From contig DBPK01000016.1 of NCBI GenBank assembly GCA_002304835.1, forward strand, positions 33,005 through 97,004: DNA of 64,000 nucleotides, read 5' to 3'. Position 1 is the first letter of the stretch. The number at the start of each line of letters is the position of its first letter. Under the pieces are notes generated by a model. The model was not told where the DNA came from. It ran no database searches and was given only the letters and a program-made list of their open reading frames with translations. Both the position numbers and the translations under genes were made by a program. This DNA is from Firmicutes bacterium UBA1422. GTDB taxonomy: Bacteria > Bacillota > Clostridia > Peptostreptococcales > Anaerovoracaceae. Shown in pieces: positions 55,770 through 63,501 of this stretch.

Positions 55770-57005
55770 ATGGATATAAAAGTAGACATAAAAAAATCAG
55801 GTGTTTCCCAGGCTGAGGTAAAAGCCTTTGATGAAGCCGCCGAAGATGCCATGGACATGCTTTGGTCCGGAAAAAAAGATTTTACCGGATGGGTCAGACT
55901 TCCCCTTGAAAAAAATTCCGAGGCATTGGAAGAAATACTTATGACGGCGGCGGAGATACAGGCAAAGTGCCAGCTTTTTGTAGTGATAGGCATAGGTGGC
56001 TCCTTTCTTGGAGCTAAAGCTTTGATCGATTCTCTGGTGGAAGAACAGCCGGGTCTGCCGCAGGTTATTTTTGCAGGCAACAATTTGAGCGGAACATATC
56101 ACAGCACCATAGTAAATGAAGTAAGAAAAAAAGAAACCTGTATATGTGTCATATCAAAATCCGGAAGCACCACAGAGCCTCTGGCGGCATTCAGTGTGCT
56201 CAAAGAAATAATGAAAGAAAAATACGGCAAAAAAGCCTCAGGCAGGATATATGCCATAACAGACGAAAAAAAGGGACAGCTTCGAAAAGAAGTGCATAAA
56301 GAAGGATATGAAAGCTTTATAGTGCCGGCCGACATAGGAGGCCGATATTCGGTGCTCAGTACCGTGGGACTGTTGCCGGCAGCTGTTGCGGGAGTGGATA
56401 TAAAGAGTCTTCTTAAGGGAGCAGAAATTATGGCAAAGGATCCCGCATGGGATCAGGATGCAACAAATTATGCAGCAGCAAGAAATGCGCTGATGAAGAA
56501 GGGCAAAAAAATAGAGATATTTGAATTTTTTGAGCCATCAATGGAGTATTTCGGTGAGTGGCTCAAACAGCTTTTCGGAGAAAGCGAGGGAAAAGAAGGC
56601 AAAGGCCTTTTCCCCGCCAGCCTGAGCTTCACCAGAGATCTTCATTCTGTGGGACAGTTCCTTCAGGAAGGGACACCTGTGTTTTTTGAAACAATGATAA
56701 TGACAGGTTATAATAAAAAAGATATACTTATACCCGATTCCGCAGGACACCCCTTGGCAGGAAAAACCCTTAACGAAATAAACCAATGCGTTGCCAAAGG
56801 GGTGATCAAAGCCCATGAAAAAGCCGGCGTACCCATGATAATAATAGAAATGCCTGAAACTGATGCCTATTATATGGGACAGATGATATATTTCTTTGAA
56901 CTTTCCTGTGCGGTCTCTTCATATATAAACGGGGTGGATCCCTTTGACCAGCCCGGAGTAGAGAGATATAAAGAAGAAGCCCGCGAGGAAATACTGGAAC
57001 TTTAG
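55770..57005 (+). CDS. pgi: Glucose-6-phosphate isomerase
   Basis: Interconverts glucose 6-phosphate and fructose 6-phosphate. Visible are the sugar-phosphate loops IGIGGSFLGAKALID and ISKSGSTTEPL, the base-containing FTRDLHSVGQFLQEG, and GGRYSVLSTVGLLPAA. At 411 residues it is slightly shorter than the ~450-residue Bacillus enzyme. It lies 26 bp after DUF1846 with CAGGAGAAG before the ATG, so it probably shares a transcript that begins at pgcA, placing two hexose-phosphate enzymes together. Confidence 0.93.
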   Translation: MDIKVDIKKSGVSQAEVKAFDEAAEDAMDMLWSGKKDFTGWVRLPLEKNSEALEEILMTAAEIQAKCQLFVVIGIGGSFLGAKALIDSLVEEQPGLPQVIFAGNNLSGTYHSTIVNEVRKKETCICVISKSGSTTEPLAAFSVLKEIMKEKYGKKASGRIYAITDEKKGQLRKEVHKEGYESFIVPADIGGRYSVLSTVGLLPAAVAGVDIKSLLKGAEIMAKDPAWDQDATNYAAARNALMKKGKKIEIFEFFEPSMEYFGEWLKQLFGESEGKEGKGLFPASLSFTRDLHSVGQFLQEGTPVFFETMIMTGYNKKDILIPDSAGHPLAGKTLNEINQCVAKGVIKAHEKAGVPMIIIEMPETDAYYMGQMIYFFELSCAVSSYINGVDPFDQPGVERYKEEAREEILEL

Positions 57006-57089
57006 AGAAATCATCAGAAAAAATGGACATATTCAAAAAAGACAGATCGCTATTTACAAAAAAAGGAATGTTATAATGCAAACAAAGAG

Positions 57090-57108
57090 TGGTTAATTTT
57101 TTTAACAA
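57090..57108. promoter_or_regulatory. Rex-like operator upstream of hbd
   Basis: TGGTTAA-TTTTT-TTAACAA resembles the Rex consensus TTGTTAA-N4-TTAACAA with one extra spacer base and one changed base. It lies 33 bp before hbd, and hbd-type genes are known Rex (NADH-sensing) targets in clostridia. A TATAAT at 57072-57077 just upstream could be the -10. Confidence 0.5.
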
Positions 57109-57140
57109 TATAAATGCATATCGTTAAGGAGGATATTTAA

Positions 57141-57989
57141 ATGAAAAAAATCGGAGTATTAGGCACAGGTACCATGGGAGCGGGGATCATACAGGTAATG
57201 GCTCAAAACGGATATGAGGTGGTTTTAAGAGCAAGGAGACAGACATCCGTTGACGGGGGAATGGCCAAAGTAAAGAAGAACCTGGAGAAAATGGTAGCAA
57301 AGGAAAAGATTACGGAAAAGGAAAAAGAAGAAATACTTGGCAGGATCAGCGGATCAACAGATATAAGCATCGTTAAGGATGCAGACCTTATAATCGAAGC
57401 TGCAACAGAAAATATGGAAGCAAAAAAAGCCCTGTTTGCGGAACTGGATGAGCTTTGCAAGCCGGACACCATAATAGCCACCAATACATCTTCCCTTTCC
57501 ATCACAGAAATCGCCACAGCCACCAAAAGGCCGGATAAAGTGATAGGTATGCATTTCTTCAACCCTGTTCCTGTTATGAAACTGGTTGAAATAATAAAGG
57601 GACTTGCAACATCTGAAGAAACAAAAGATGTGATACTCAAGCTTACAGAATCAATAAAGAAAACACCGGTTGAAGTGGCAGAAGCTCCGGGATTCGTTGT
57701 AAACAGAATACTTATACCCATGATAAATGAAGCAGTGGGAATACTGGCCGAAGGCATTGCGGATGCAGAGGGCATAGATAATGCCATGAAGCTCGGCGCC
57801 AACCATCCCATGGGTCCCCTGGCACTGGGAGATCTTATAGGCCTCGATGTATGCCTTGCTATCATGGATGTACTTTATGAAGAGTTCGGCGATCCCAAGT
57901 ACAGGGCACATCCTCTTCTCAGAAAAATGGTAAGAGGTAATCAGCTGGGAATGAAGACGGGAAAAGGCTTTTTCGATTACAGCAAATAG
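57141..57989 (+). CDS. hbd: 3-hydroxybutyryl-CoA dehydrogenase
   Basis: Reduces acetoacetyl-CoA to 3-hydroxybutyryl-CoA in butyrate-type fermentation. The 282 residues start with the dinucleotide fold [27 protein letters not shown] and show [11 protein letters not shown], the catalytic [13 protein letters not shown] and [16 protein letters not shown]. After strand 2, where NAD-dependent homologues have VVLRDI, this has VVLRARR (Ala31, Arg32, Arg33). Losing the acidic residue and gaining arginines predicts NADP(H) preference. Thiolase, crotonase and butyryl-CoA dehydrogenase genes are not adjacent. Confidence 0.93.
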   Translation: MKKIGVLGTGTMGAGIIQVMAQNGYEVVLRARRQTSVDGGMAKVKKNLEKMVAKEKITEKEKEEILGRISGSTDISIVKDADLIIEAATENMEAKKALFAELDELCKPDTIIATNTSSLSITEIATATKRPDKVIGMHFFNPVPVMKLVEIIKGLATSEETKDVILKLTESIKKTPVEVAEAPGFVVNRILIPMINEAVGILAEGIADAEGIDNAMKLGANHPMGPLALGDLIGLDVCLAIMDVLYEEFGDPKYRAHPLLRKMVRGNQLGMKTGKGFFDYSK

Positions 57990-58003
57990 TGGTTTACAAA
58001 ATC

Positions 58004-58033
58004 GGGGCTGTGTACAATGTGCAGCCCCTTTTA
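58004..58033 (+). terminator. Terminator after hbd
   Basis: GGGGCTG (58004-58010) pairs with CAGCCCC (58022-58028), then TTTT. The remaining rho leader contains an inverted repeat AACAATACT (58070-58078)/AGTATTGTT (58104-58112). Confidence 0.75.
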
Positions 58034-58201
58034 TATTCTGTTTTAGTCTTTTATATGAATGCTATATGAAACAATACTTGAAAAAACAAGGCCTACGGTA
58101 TATAGTATTGTTACTGGTATTTCCAAAAGGCGGTGTTCACTGCCTGATACAAATCGATCGATCTATTCCCAAATATATATAAAAGTAAATAAGGATGAAT
58201 T

Positions 58202-59695
58202 ATGGACGAAAAAATTTTGAAGAGTAAAAAAGTTGCCGAGCTGCGGGAGGTGGCAAAAGCTTTTGGTGTGCACGGAAGTTCCGCCATGAAAAAAGAAGAG
58301 CTTATTACATCTCTGCTTTCTATGGCAGATGAAAAGACCTCCGGTAAGGCAGCAACAAAAAAAGAAAAGACAGAAACCGAAAAAAAAGGAGCAGCAAAGG
58401 CAGAAGCAGCGGATGCAGAGAACGAAAAGGCAGAAACAGCAAAGGCAAAAAACAGAAAAACACAAAAAACAGGCGCAGGAACCGTCAAACAGGATGAAAA
58501 CGGAAAAGCGTCAGAAAACGGCAAGACCGAGGAAAACGGAAAAGCGTCAGAAAACGGCAAGACCGAGGAAAACGGCAAGACCGAAGCGGAAGGTATACTT
58601 GATATCGCAGAAGGCGGATTTGGGTTTTTGAGGTTTTCAAACTTTCTTACCAGTGACAAAGATGTTTATGTTTCTCCTTCCCAGATAAGAAGATTCAATC
58701 TAAAAACAGGAGATAAAATCAAGGGCATCACAAGAGCTCCGAAAACGGGAGAAAAATTCGGCGCCCTTCTTTATGTGAACAGTGTCAACGGTGATGATCC
58801 CGGAGAGGCAAGAAGAAGACCCGACTTTGACGATCTTACTCCCATATTTCCGGACGAGCGCCTTTCCCTTGAGGATAGGAGCCGTGACCTGGCCATGAGA
58901 GTCATAGACCTGGTGGCACCCATCGGAAAAGGACAGAGAGGTCTTATAGTAGCTGCACCCAAGGCAGGTAAAACAGTTTTGCTGAAAAAAGTGGCAAACA
59001 GTATAGAAAAGAAACATCCGGAAGTGGAAATGATAGTTCTCCTTGTGGATGAAAGACCCGAGGAAGTAACGGATATGAAAAGATCTCTGATCGGAGGAGA
59101 AGTTATTTACTCAACCTTTGACGAGCAGCCCAGCCATCACGTAAAAGTGGCGGAAATGGTCCTGGCTCGTGCCCAGCGTCTTGTGGAGCAGGGCAAAGAT
59201 GTGGTCATACTTTTAGACAGTATAACCCGTCTTGCAAGAGCATATAACCTGGTTGTTCCGCCTTCGGGAAGGACTCTTTCGGGAGGCCTTGATCCCGCCG
59301 CGCTTTACAAGCCCAAGAAATTTTTCGGAGCTGCCAGAAACATGGAAGAAGGCGGGAGCATAACCATATTGGCCACAGCACTTATTGAAACAGGAAGCCG
59401 TATGGACGATGTCATATTTGAAGAATTCAAGGGAACAGGAAATATGGAGCTGCATCTTGACAGAAGACTATCTGAGAAGAGAATATTCCCTGCCATAAAC
59501 CTTAACAAATCCGGCACAAGAAGAGAGGATCTTCTTATGACTCAGGAAGAGATGGAAGCCATCTGGTATATGAGAAGAGCTTTGGGAAACAGCGACCCTC
59601 AGGAAGTTACGGAAACCATAATAAATCATCTTGCAAACACAAGAAGCAATGCGGAGTTTATCAGCCTTATCAAAAAGATAAAGCTGGAGGCATAG
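58202..59695 (+). CDS. rho: Transcription termination factor Rho
   Basis: The hexameric RNA helicase that ends transcripts. The 497-residue protein has a Rho-N domain (about 1-43), an insertion of about 85 residues rich in Lys, Glu and Ala (44-129) ending in [12 protein letters not shown] repeats, the cold-shock RNA-binding domain (about 130-200) and the ATPase with AAPKAGKT (251-258; usually PPKAGKT), [13 protein letters not shown] and [29 protein letters not shown]. Insertions here are known in several phyla and change RNA binding. The stop is one base before the DUF1385 start. Confidence 0.96.
   Translation: MDEKILKSKKVAELREVAKAFGVHGSSAMKKEELITSLLSMADEKTSGKAATKKEKTETEKKGAAKAEAADAENEKAETAKAKNRKTQKTGAGTVKQDENGKASENGKTEENGKASENGKTEENGKTEAEGILDIAEGGFGFLRFSNFLTSDKDVYVSPSQIRRFNLKTGDKIKGITRAPKTGEKFGALLYVNSVNGDDPGEARRRPDFDDLTPIFPDERLSLEDRSRDLAMRVIDLVAPIGKGQRGLIVAAPKAGKTVLLKKVANSIEKKHPEVEMIVLLVDERPEEVTDMKRSLIGGEVIYSTFDEQPSHHVKVAEMVLARAQRLVEQGKDVVILLDSITRLARAYNLVVPPSGRTLSGGLDPAALYKPKKFFGAARNMEEGGSITILATALIETGSRMDDVIFEEFKGTGNMELHLDRRLSEKRIFPAINLNKSGTRREDLLMTQEEMEAIWYMRRALGNSDPQEVTETIINHLANTRSNAEFISLIKKIKLEA
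58496..58585 (+). repeat. 36-bp in-frame tandem repeats within the rho insertion
   Basis: Two complete 36-bp units (58496-58531, 58532-58567) and a half unit (58568-58585) encode [24 protein letters not shown] and ENGKTE. Confidence 0.9.
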
Positions 59696-59696
59696 G

Positions 59697-60701
59697 ATGG
59701 ATCTCAAAAAAGTTTTTATAAAAGGGTCTTGCCCAAAAAAAGTGGGCGGGCAGGCTGTACTGGAAGGCATAATGATGAAAAGCGAGGATCGTACATCCAT
59801 CGTGCTCAGGCTTCCGGATAAAAGCCTTCATATAAAAACAGAAAAACTTCCGGAACAGAAAAAATGGACACAGATACCATTTTTAAGAGGCATATTCGTT
59901 TTTGTTGATTCGCTGGTGCAGGGAATGAAAACATTGATGTACTCTGCCGACGTACTGGAAGAATACGAAGGAGAGGGAGCTCTGGAGGATGACAGGTTTT
60001 CTTTGTGGCTTGAAAAAAAGTTCGGGAAAAAAGGAGCCTGGAATATTATGATATATTCTTCAGTTGTTATTTCTGTTCTTTTTACTGTGGGTGTTTTTAT
60101 TATTGCACCCACAGCGGCAGTAAGCTGGCTCAAACATTTCACGGAAAGCGAATTCCTGCTTAATCTGGCAGAAGGGGTTTTGAGAATAGCAGCATTTGTC
60201 CTTTATGTGGTGCTTATAGCAAGGATGGAAGAAATAAAAAAAGTTTTCCAGTATCACGGAGCTGAACATAAATGTATCCACTGTCTTGAGACAGAGAAAG
60301 AACTGACTGTAGAAAACTGCAGAAAGTATGGAACACTGCATCCCAGATGCGGAACAAGCTTCCTGATGTTTGTTTTTGTAATAGCACTTGTCCTTTTTTC
60401 TCTGCTGGGATGGCCGGATCTTCTGTTTAGGATAATATCAAGGCTATTGCTCATCCCGGTTATAGCCGGCCTTTCTTTTGAACTTCTCAAATGGGCCGGA
60501 AGAAGTGATAACTGGGTCGTAAAAATATTAAGCATTCTCGGACTTTTGATGCAGATGATAACAACAAAAGAGCCCGATGACGATCAGCTTGAGGTAGCCA
60601 TCGCCGCTCTCAAAGCAGCCACTGCCAAAGAAGGAGAATTCGGGCAGGGAGCCTGTGACAATCAAGGGAAAATGATCAAGGAGGAAGAAGACGTTTTATG
60701 A
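59697..60701 (+). CDS. DUF1385 (YqhQ-like) membrane protein
   Basis: The 334-residue protein starts with the family signature VGGQAVLEGIMMKSEDRTSI and has QIPFLRGIFVFVDSLVQGMKTL, FQYHGAEHKCIHCLE, LHPRCGTSFLMFV and about four membrane helices (118-138, 158-176, 222-243, 248-262). The His/Cys residues look like a conserved metal site. Function is unknown; in Firmicutes it commonly sits before prmC/prfA as here. It overlaps prmC by 4 bp. Confidence 0.88.
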   Translation: MDLKKVFIKGSCPKKVGGQAVLEGIMMKSEDRTSIVLRLPDKSLHIKTEKLPEQKKWTQIPFLRGIFVFVDSLVQGMKTLMYSADVLEEYEGEGALEDDRFSLWLEKKFGKKGAWNIMIYSSVVISVLFTVGVFIIAPTAAVSWLKHFTESEFLLNLAEGVLRIAAFVLYVVLIARMEEIKKVFQYHGAEHKCIHCLETEKELTVENCRKYGTLHPRCGTSFLMFVFVIALVLFSLLGWPDLLFRIISRLLLIPVIAGLSFELLKWAGRSDNWVVKILSILGLLMQMITTKEPDDDQLEVAIAALKAATAKEGEFGQGACDNQGKMIKEEEDVL

Positions 60702-61552
60702 GTTTACTTGTAAGAGATCTAGTAAAAATGGGGGAAACACAGTTAAAGAAAGCAGGTTGTCCGGATCCGAAAAATGATGCGGAAATTCTTTACTGTTATA
60801 TGCGCAGAATTGATAGGAACCATTTCATAATGGAGTGGTCCGAAATAGTAGATGACCGCATCTGTGATAAATATTTCGACCTTATAGCTGACAGAAGCAC
60901 CAGGAGGCCCCTTCAGCATATAACAGGGATCCAGAATATAATGGGACTGGATTTTAGCATAAGAGAAGATGTTCTTATACCGCGCATGGACACGGAGACT
61001 TTGATAGGAAAAGCGGAAGAAATAATAAAAAGGAAAGGGAAAGCATCTGTGCTTGATCTTTGCTGTGGTAGCGGTTGTGTGGGCATTTCCCTGGCAGCAA
61101 GAAACAAAGGTGTAAAGCTTACCATGGCGGATATCAGTCCTGCGGCAAAGGCACTTGCTGAAGCGAATGCGAAGAAATTTGGAATAAAAACTGATGTGCT
61201 TCTGGGAGATCTTTTCGCTCCGATAAAAAAGAAGTATCATATCATAGTTTCAAATCCGCCCTATATCCCATCTGCTGTCATAGAGACCTTGGAAGATGAA
61301 GTGAAAAGATTTGAACCGAAAGAAGCCCTGGACGGAGGAGCTCTTGGTCTTGATTTTTATGAAAGAATCGTAAAAGAAGCGCCCTTGCACCTGAAAAAAG
61401 AAGGATGGGTGGTGCTTGAGATCGGGCACGATCAGGCGGCACAGGTTCAGACAATAGCAGAGGAAACAAATCTATACGAAGAATATGAAACAGCCAAAGA
61501 CCTGGCCGGCAAAACTAGAGTTTTCGCTGCAAGAATAAAAAAGAAAAGATAG
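60698..61552 (+). CDS. prmC: Peptide chain release factor N(5)-glutamine methyltransferase
   Basis: Methylates the GGQ glutamine of RF1/RF2. The 284 residues carry the N-terminal helical domain, RRPLQHITGIQNIMGLDF, SAM-binding VLDLCCGSGCVGISLA and the catalytic VSNPPYIPS. In most Firmicutes prfA is adjacent; here no release-factor gene follows, and non-coding repeats start at once. The last codons are part of a 91-bp tandem duplication. Confidence 0.94.
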   Translation: MSLLVRDLVKMGETQLKKAGCPDPKNDAEILYCYMRRIDRNHFIMEWSEIVDDRICDKYFDLIADRSTRRPLQHITGIQNIMGLDFSIREDVLIPRMDTETLIGKAEEIIKRKGKASVLDLCCGSGCVGISLAARNKGVKLTMADISPAAKALAEANAKKFGIKTDVLLGDLFAPIKKKYHIIVSNPPYIPSAVIETLEDEVKRFEPKEALDGGALGLDFYERIVKEAPLHLKKEGWVVLEIGHDQAAQVQTIAEETNLYEEYETAKDLAGKTRVFAARIKKKR

Positions 61553-61673
61553 TAACAGCCTGATCTGCTCTGCTCCGGGCTAAGCCAAAGACATGGCCGG
61601 CAAAACCAGAGTTTTCGCTGCAAGAATAAAAGGGAAAAGGTAGTAATCGCCTGATCTGCTCTGCTCCGGCCTA
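61492..61673 (+). repeat. prmC: 91-bp tandem duplication including the 3' end of prmC
   Basis: Units begin AGCCAAAGAC at 61492 and 61583. The first covers the last 20 codons of prmC and following sequence; the second is a vestigial copy that still reads AKDMAGKTRVFAARIKGKR and a stop. A further AGCCAAA at 61674 begins a degraded third copy. The copies differ at roughly ten positions. Confidence 0.92.
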
Positions 61674-61805
61674 AGCCAAAAGCAAAACGTAAAATTTGAA
61701 GATCGGCCTGGTATACCTAAGCCAAAGGCAGTCAGCCAAAACTATTTATATAATCAATGTATTTTTCACAGCAAAAAGAAGGAAAAAAATAGCAAAATCA
61801 AAATT

Positions 61806-62001
61806 TTAACCCTTTTTGCTGTTTTTTATGGCCTTAAATGTTAAAATTAACCCTTTTACCAAAAAAAGACACGTCCTAGGACTAAAAATTTCTCTTAAAA
61901 GCCAGTTTTGCTGTAAAAAATGACAAATTTAACCTAAAATAGCAATAATAATGAGAATTTTTAACCCTGGAATCCAGTTTTAGACATCAAAAGGGTTAAA
62001 A
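61806..62001. repeat. TTAACCC/GGGTTAA inverted-repeat island B
   Basis: TTAACCC occurs at 61806, 61847 and 61961, and GGGTTAA at 61993. TTTTAACCC (61959-61967) and GGGTTAAAA (61993-62001) are perfect inverted arms. TTTTTG or AAAA tracts flank the core as in island A near 35.2 kb. No gene is visible from 61553 to 62547; this region holds only repeats. Confidence 0.7.
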
Positions 62002-62108
62002 TTTCAAATTATATACTTTTTATAGCTGGTTTTGGCCAAATATCTCTCTTTATACATAGGAAAACAGAAAATTAGAGCATCAATCCAGCGAAAATCGCCA
62101 AAACGCCA

Positions 62109-62186
62109 AAACCCCTAAAACCTACAAAACACGCAAACCCCTAAAACCCACAAAACACGCAAACCCCTAAAACCCACAAAACACGC
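62109..62186 (+). repeat. C-rich 26-bp tandem repeat
   Basis: Three units (62109, 62135, 62161) begin AAACCCCTAAAACC and end ACAAAACACGC; degenerate copies continue to about 62260. The minus strand is a run of GGG/GGGG tracts. Confidence 0.88.
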
Positions 62187-62297
62187 AAACCCAAAACCCC
62201 TAAACCCCACAAAACCCACAAACCGCCCAACCCCACAAAACTCACAAAACGCCCAAAATAAAAATACAAGCTCGGCATCGCTGGGCTTTTTTGACCC

Positions 62298-62392
62298 ATG
62301 AGCTTCCGAAGACCGGATTCATTCGACCATGAGCTCCCGAAGACTGGATTCATTCGACCATGAGCTTCCGAAGACCGGATTCATTCGACCCA
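62298..62392 (+). repeat. 31-bp tandem repeat upstream of hydE
   Basis: ATGAGCTTCCGAAGACCGG recurs at 62298, 62329 and 62360 with a partial fourth unit at 62392. The repeats fall in an open frame continuous with hydE, but a proper ribosome-binding site for hydE lies 150 bp later, so they are probably leader DNA. Confidence 0.88.
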
Positions 62393-62547
62393 TGGGCTCA
62401 GGTCTGTTTTTTCAAAAGAACTTCCTGTGTACTGTTTTTCAAAAGTATCCATGGAGCCACATAGAATGCTCTGATAATACCATTGAATTATTGGATTTGA
62501 ATAACTTGCAGAGTTTGTGGTATAAAAAGAATGGAGGGCAAAAAATA

Positions 62548-63501
62548 TTGAAAAAAAGTGAAATAGTTGCAGCTCTGAATGAAAAGGATTTTTCGCATTT
62601 CTATGAAAAAGCGGATATGATAAGATACAGAGAAAAAGGCGATGATGTTTTTATAAGAGCTATTATTGAGTTTTCCAATTATTGCAGCAGAAGATGCGCA
62701 TACTGCGGGATAAATGCAGACAACAACAATATCAGCAGATACAGGATGACAGCATCGGAAATAACAGATACGGCGGAGGCGGCTGTAAAAGCGGGATACA
62801 AAACCATCGTACTGCAGTCGGGGGAAAACCATAAAGAAGACAAAAAGAAACTGGGTCTCATAATAAGAGCTATCAAAAAAAACCAGGTGGCCGTTACCCT
62901 TAGCATAGGCGAGCTTTCCTATGATGAGCTTTCATATTTCAAAGACTGCGGAGTAGATAGGTATCTTCTTAAACATGAGACTTCAGATAATGATATTTAT
63001 AGATCCCTTCATCCTGATGGCAATTTTGAAGAAAGGATAAAGTGCCTTAGAAATATCAAGAAACTTGGCTTTGAAACAGGCGGAGGGTTCATGGTCGGAC
63101 TTCCCGGTCAAACCATTGAAAGCATAGCAGATGATCTTCTTTTGTTAAAAGAACTTGAATGTGATATGGCAGGGATAGGACCTTTTATTCCCCATCCCGA
63201 TACTCCCCTTTCGGAAAATAGTAGCGGCAGCACAGAACTTTCAAAAAGGGCAATGGCAATTGCAAGGATACTCCTTCCAAAAGCCAACCTTACAGTGACC
63301 ACGGCCCTTGGGATACTTGATCCAAAAGAGCGTGATTCCGCATTCCACTGCGGAGCTAATGTTATAATGAGAAAGATAACTCCCGATGAATATAAGGACA
63401 ACTATTGTATTTATCCGGCACGATTTGACAGGACCGATATAATTAAAGACAGAAGGGAGATAGAAAGAATCGTTGTCCAAACAGGCAGGAGGCCGATATG
63501 A
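62548..63501 (+). CDS. hydE: [FeFe]-hydrogenase maturation radical SAM enzyme HydE
   Basis: One of the three maturases (HydE, HydF, HydG) that build the H-cluster. The radical SAM cluster is Cys46, Cys50 and Cys53 in YCSRRCAYCG. Also visible are LKHETSD, GFMVGLPGQTIESI and GPFIPHPDTPL. A longer open frame starts at 62329, but TTG at 62548 has GGAGGG nine bases upstream and gives the usual N-terminus (317 residues; Thermotoga HydE is about 348). It overlaps hydG by 4 bp. Confidence 0.92.
   Translation: MKKSEIVAALNEKDFSHFYEKADMIRYREKGDDVFIRAIIEFSNYCSRRCAYCGINADNNNISRYRMTASEITDTAEAAVKAGYKTIVLQSGENHKEDKKKLGLIIRAIKKNQVAVTLSIGELSYDELSYFKDCGVDRYLLKHETSDNDIYRSLHPDGNFEERIKCLRNIKKLGFETGGGFMVGLPGQTIESIADDLLLLKELECDMAGIGPFIPHPDTPLSENSSGSTELSKRAMAIARILLPKANLTVTTALGILDPKERDSAFHCGANVIMRKITPDEYKDNYCIYPARFDRTDIIKDRREIERIVVQTGRRPI

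Noticed and set aside
62109..62392. CRISPR array
   Set aside because: Repeats are direct and contiguous with no unique spacers, and no cas genes are near; these are ordinary tandem repeats.
62329..62547. N-terminal extension of HydE starting at 62329
   Set aside because: The extension is made of the 31-bp repeats, lacks a ribosome-binding site and has no counterpart in HydE proteins; TTG at 62548 has GGAGGG correctly spaced.
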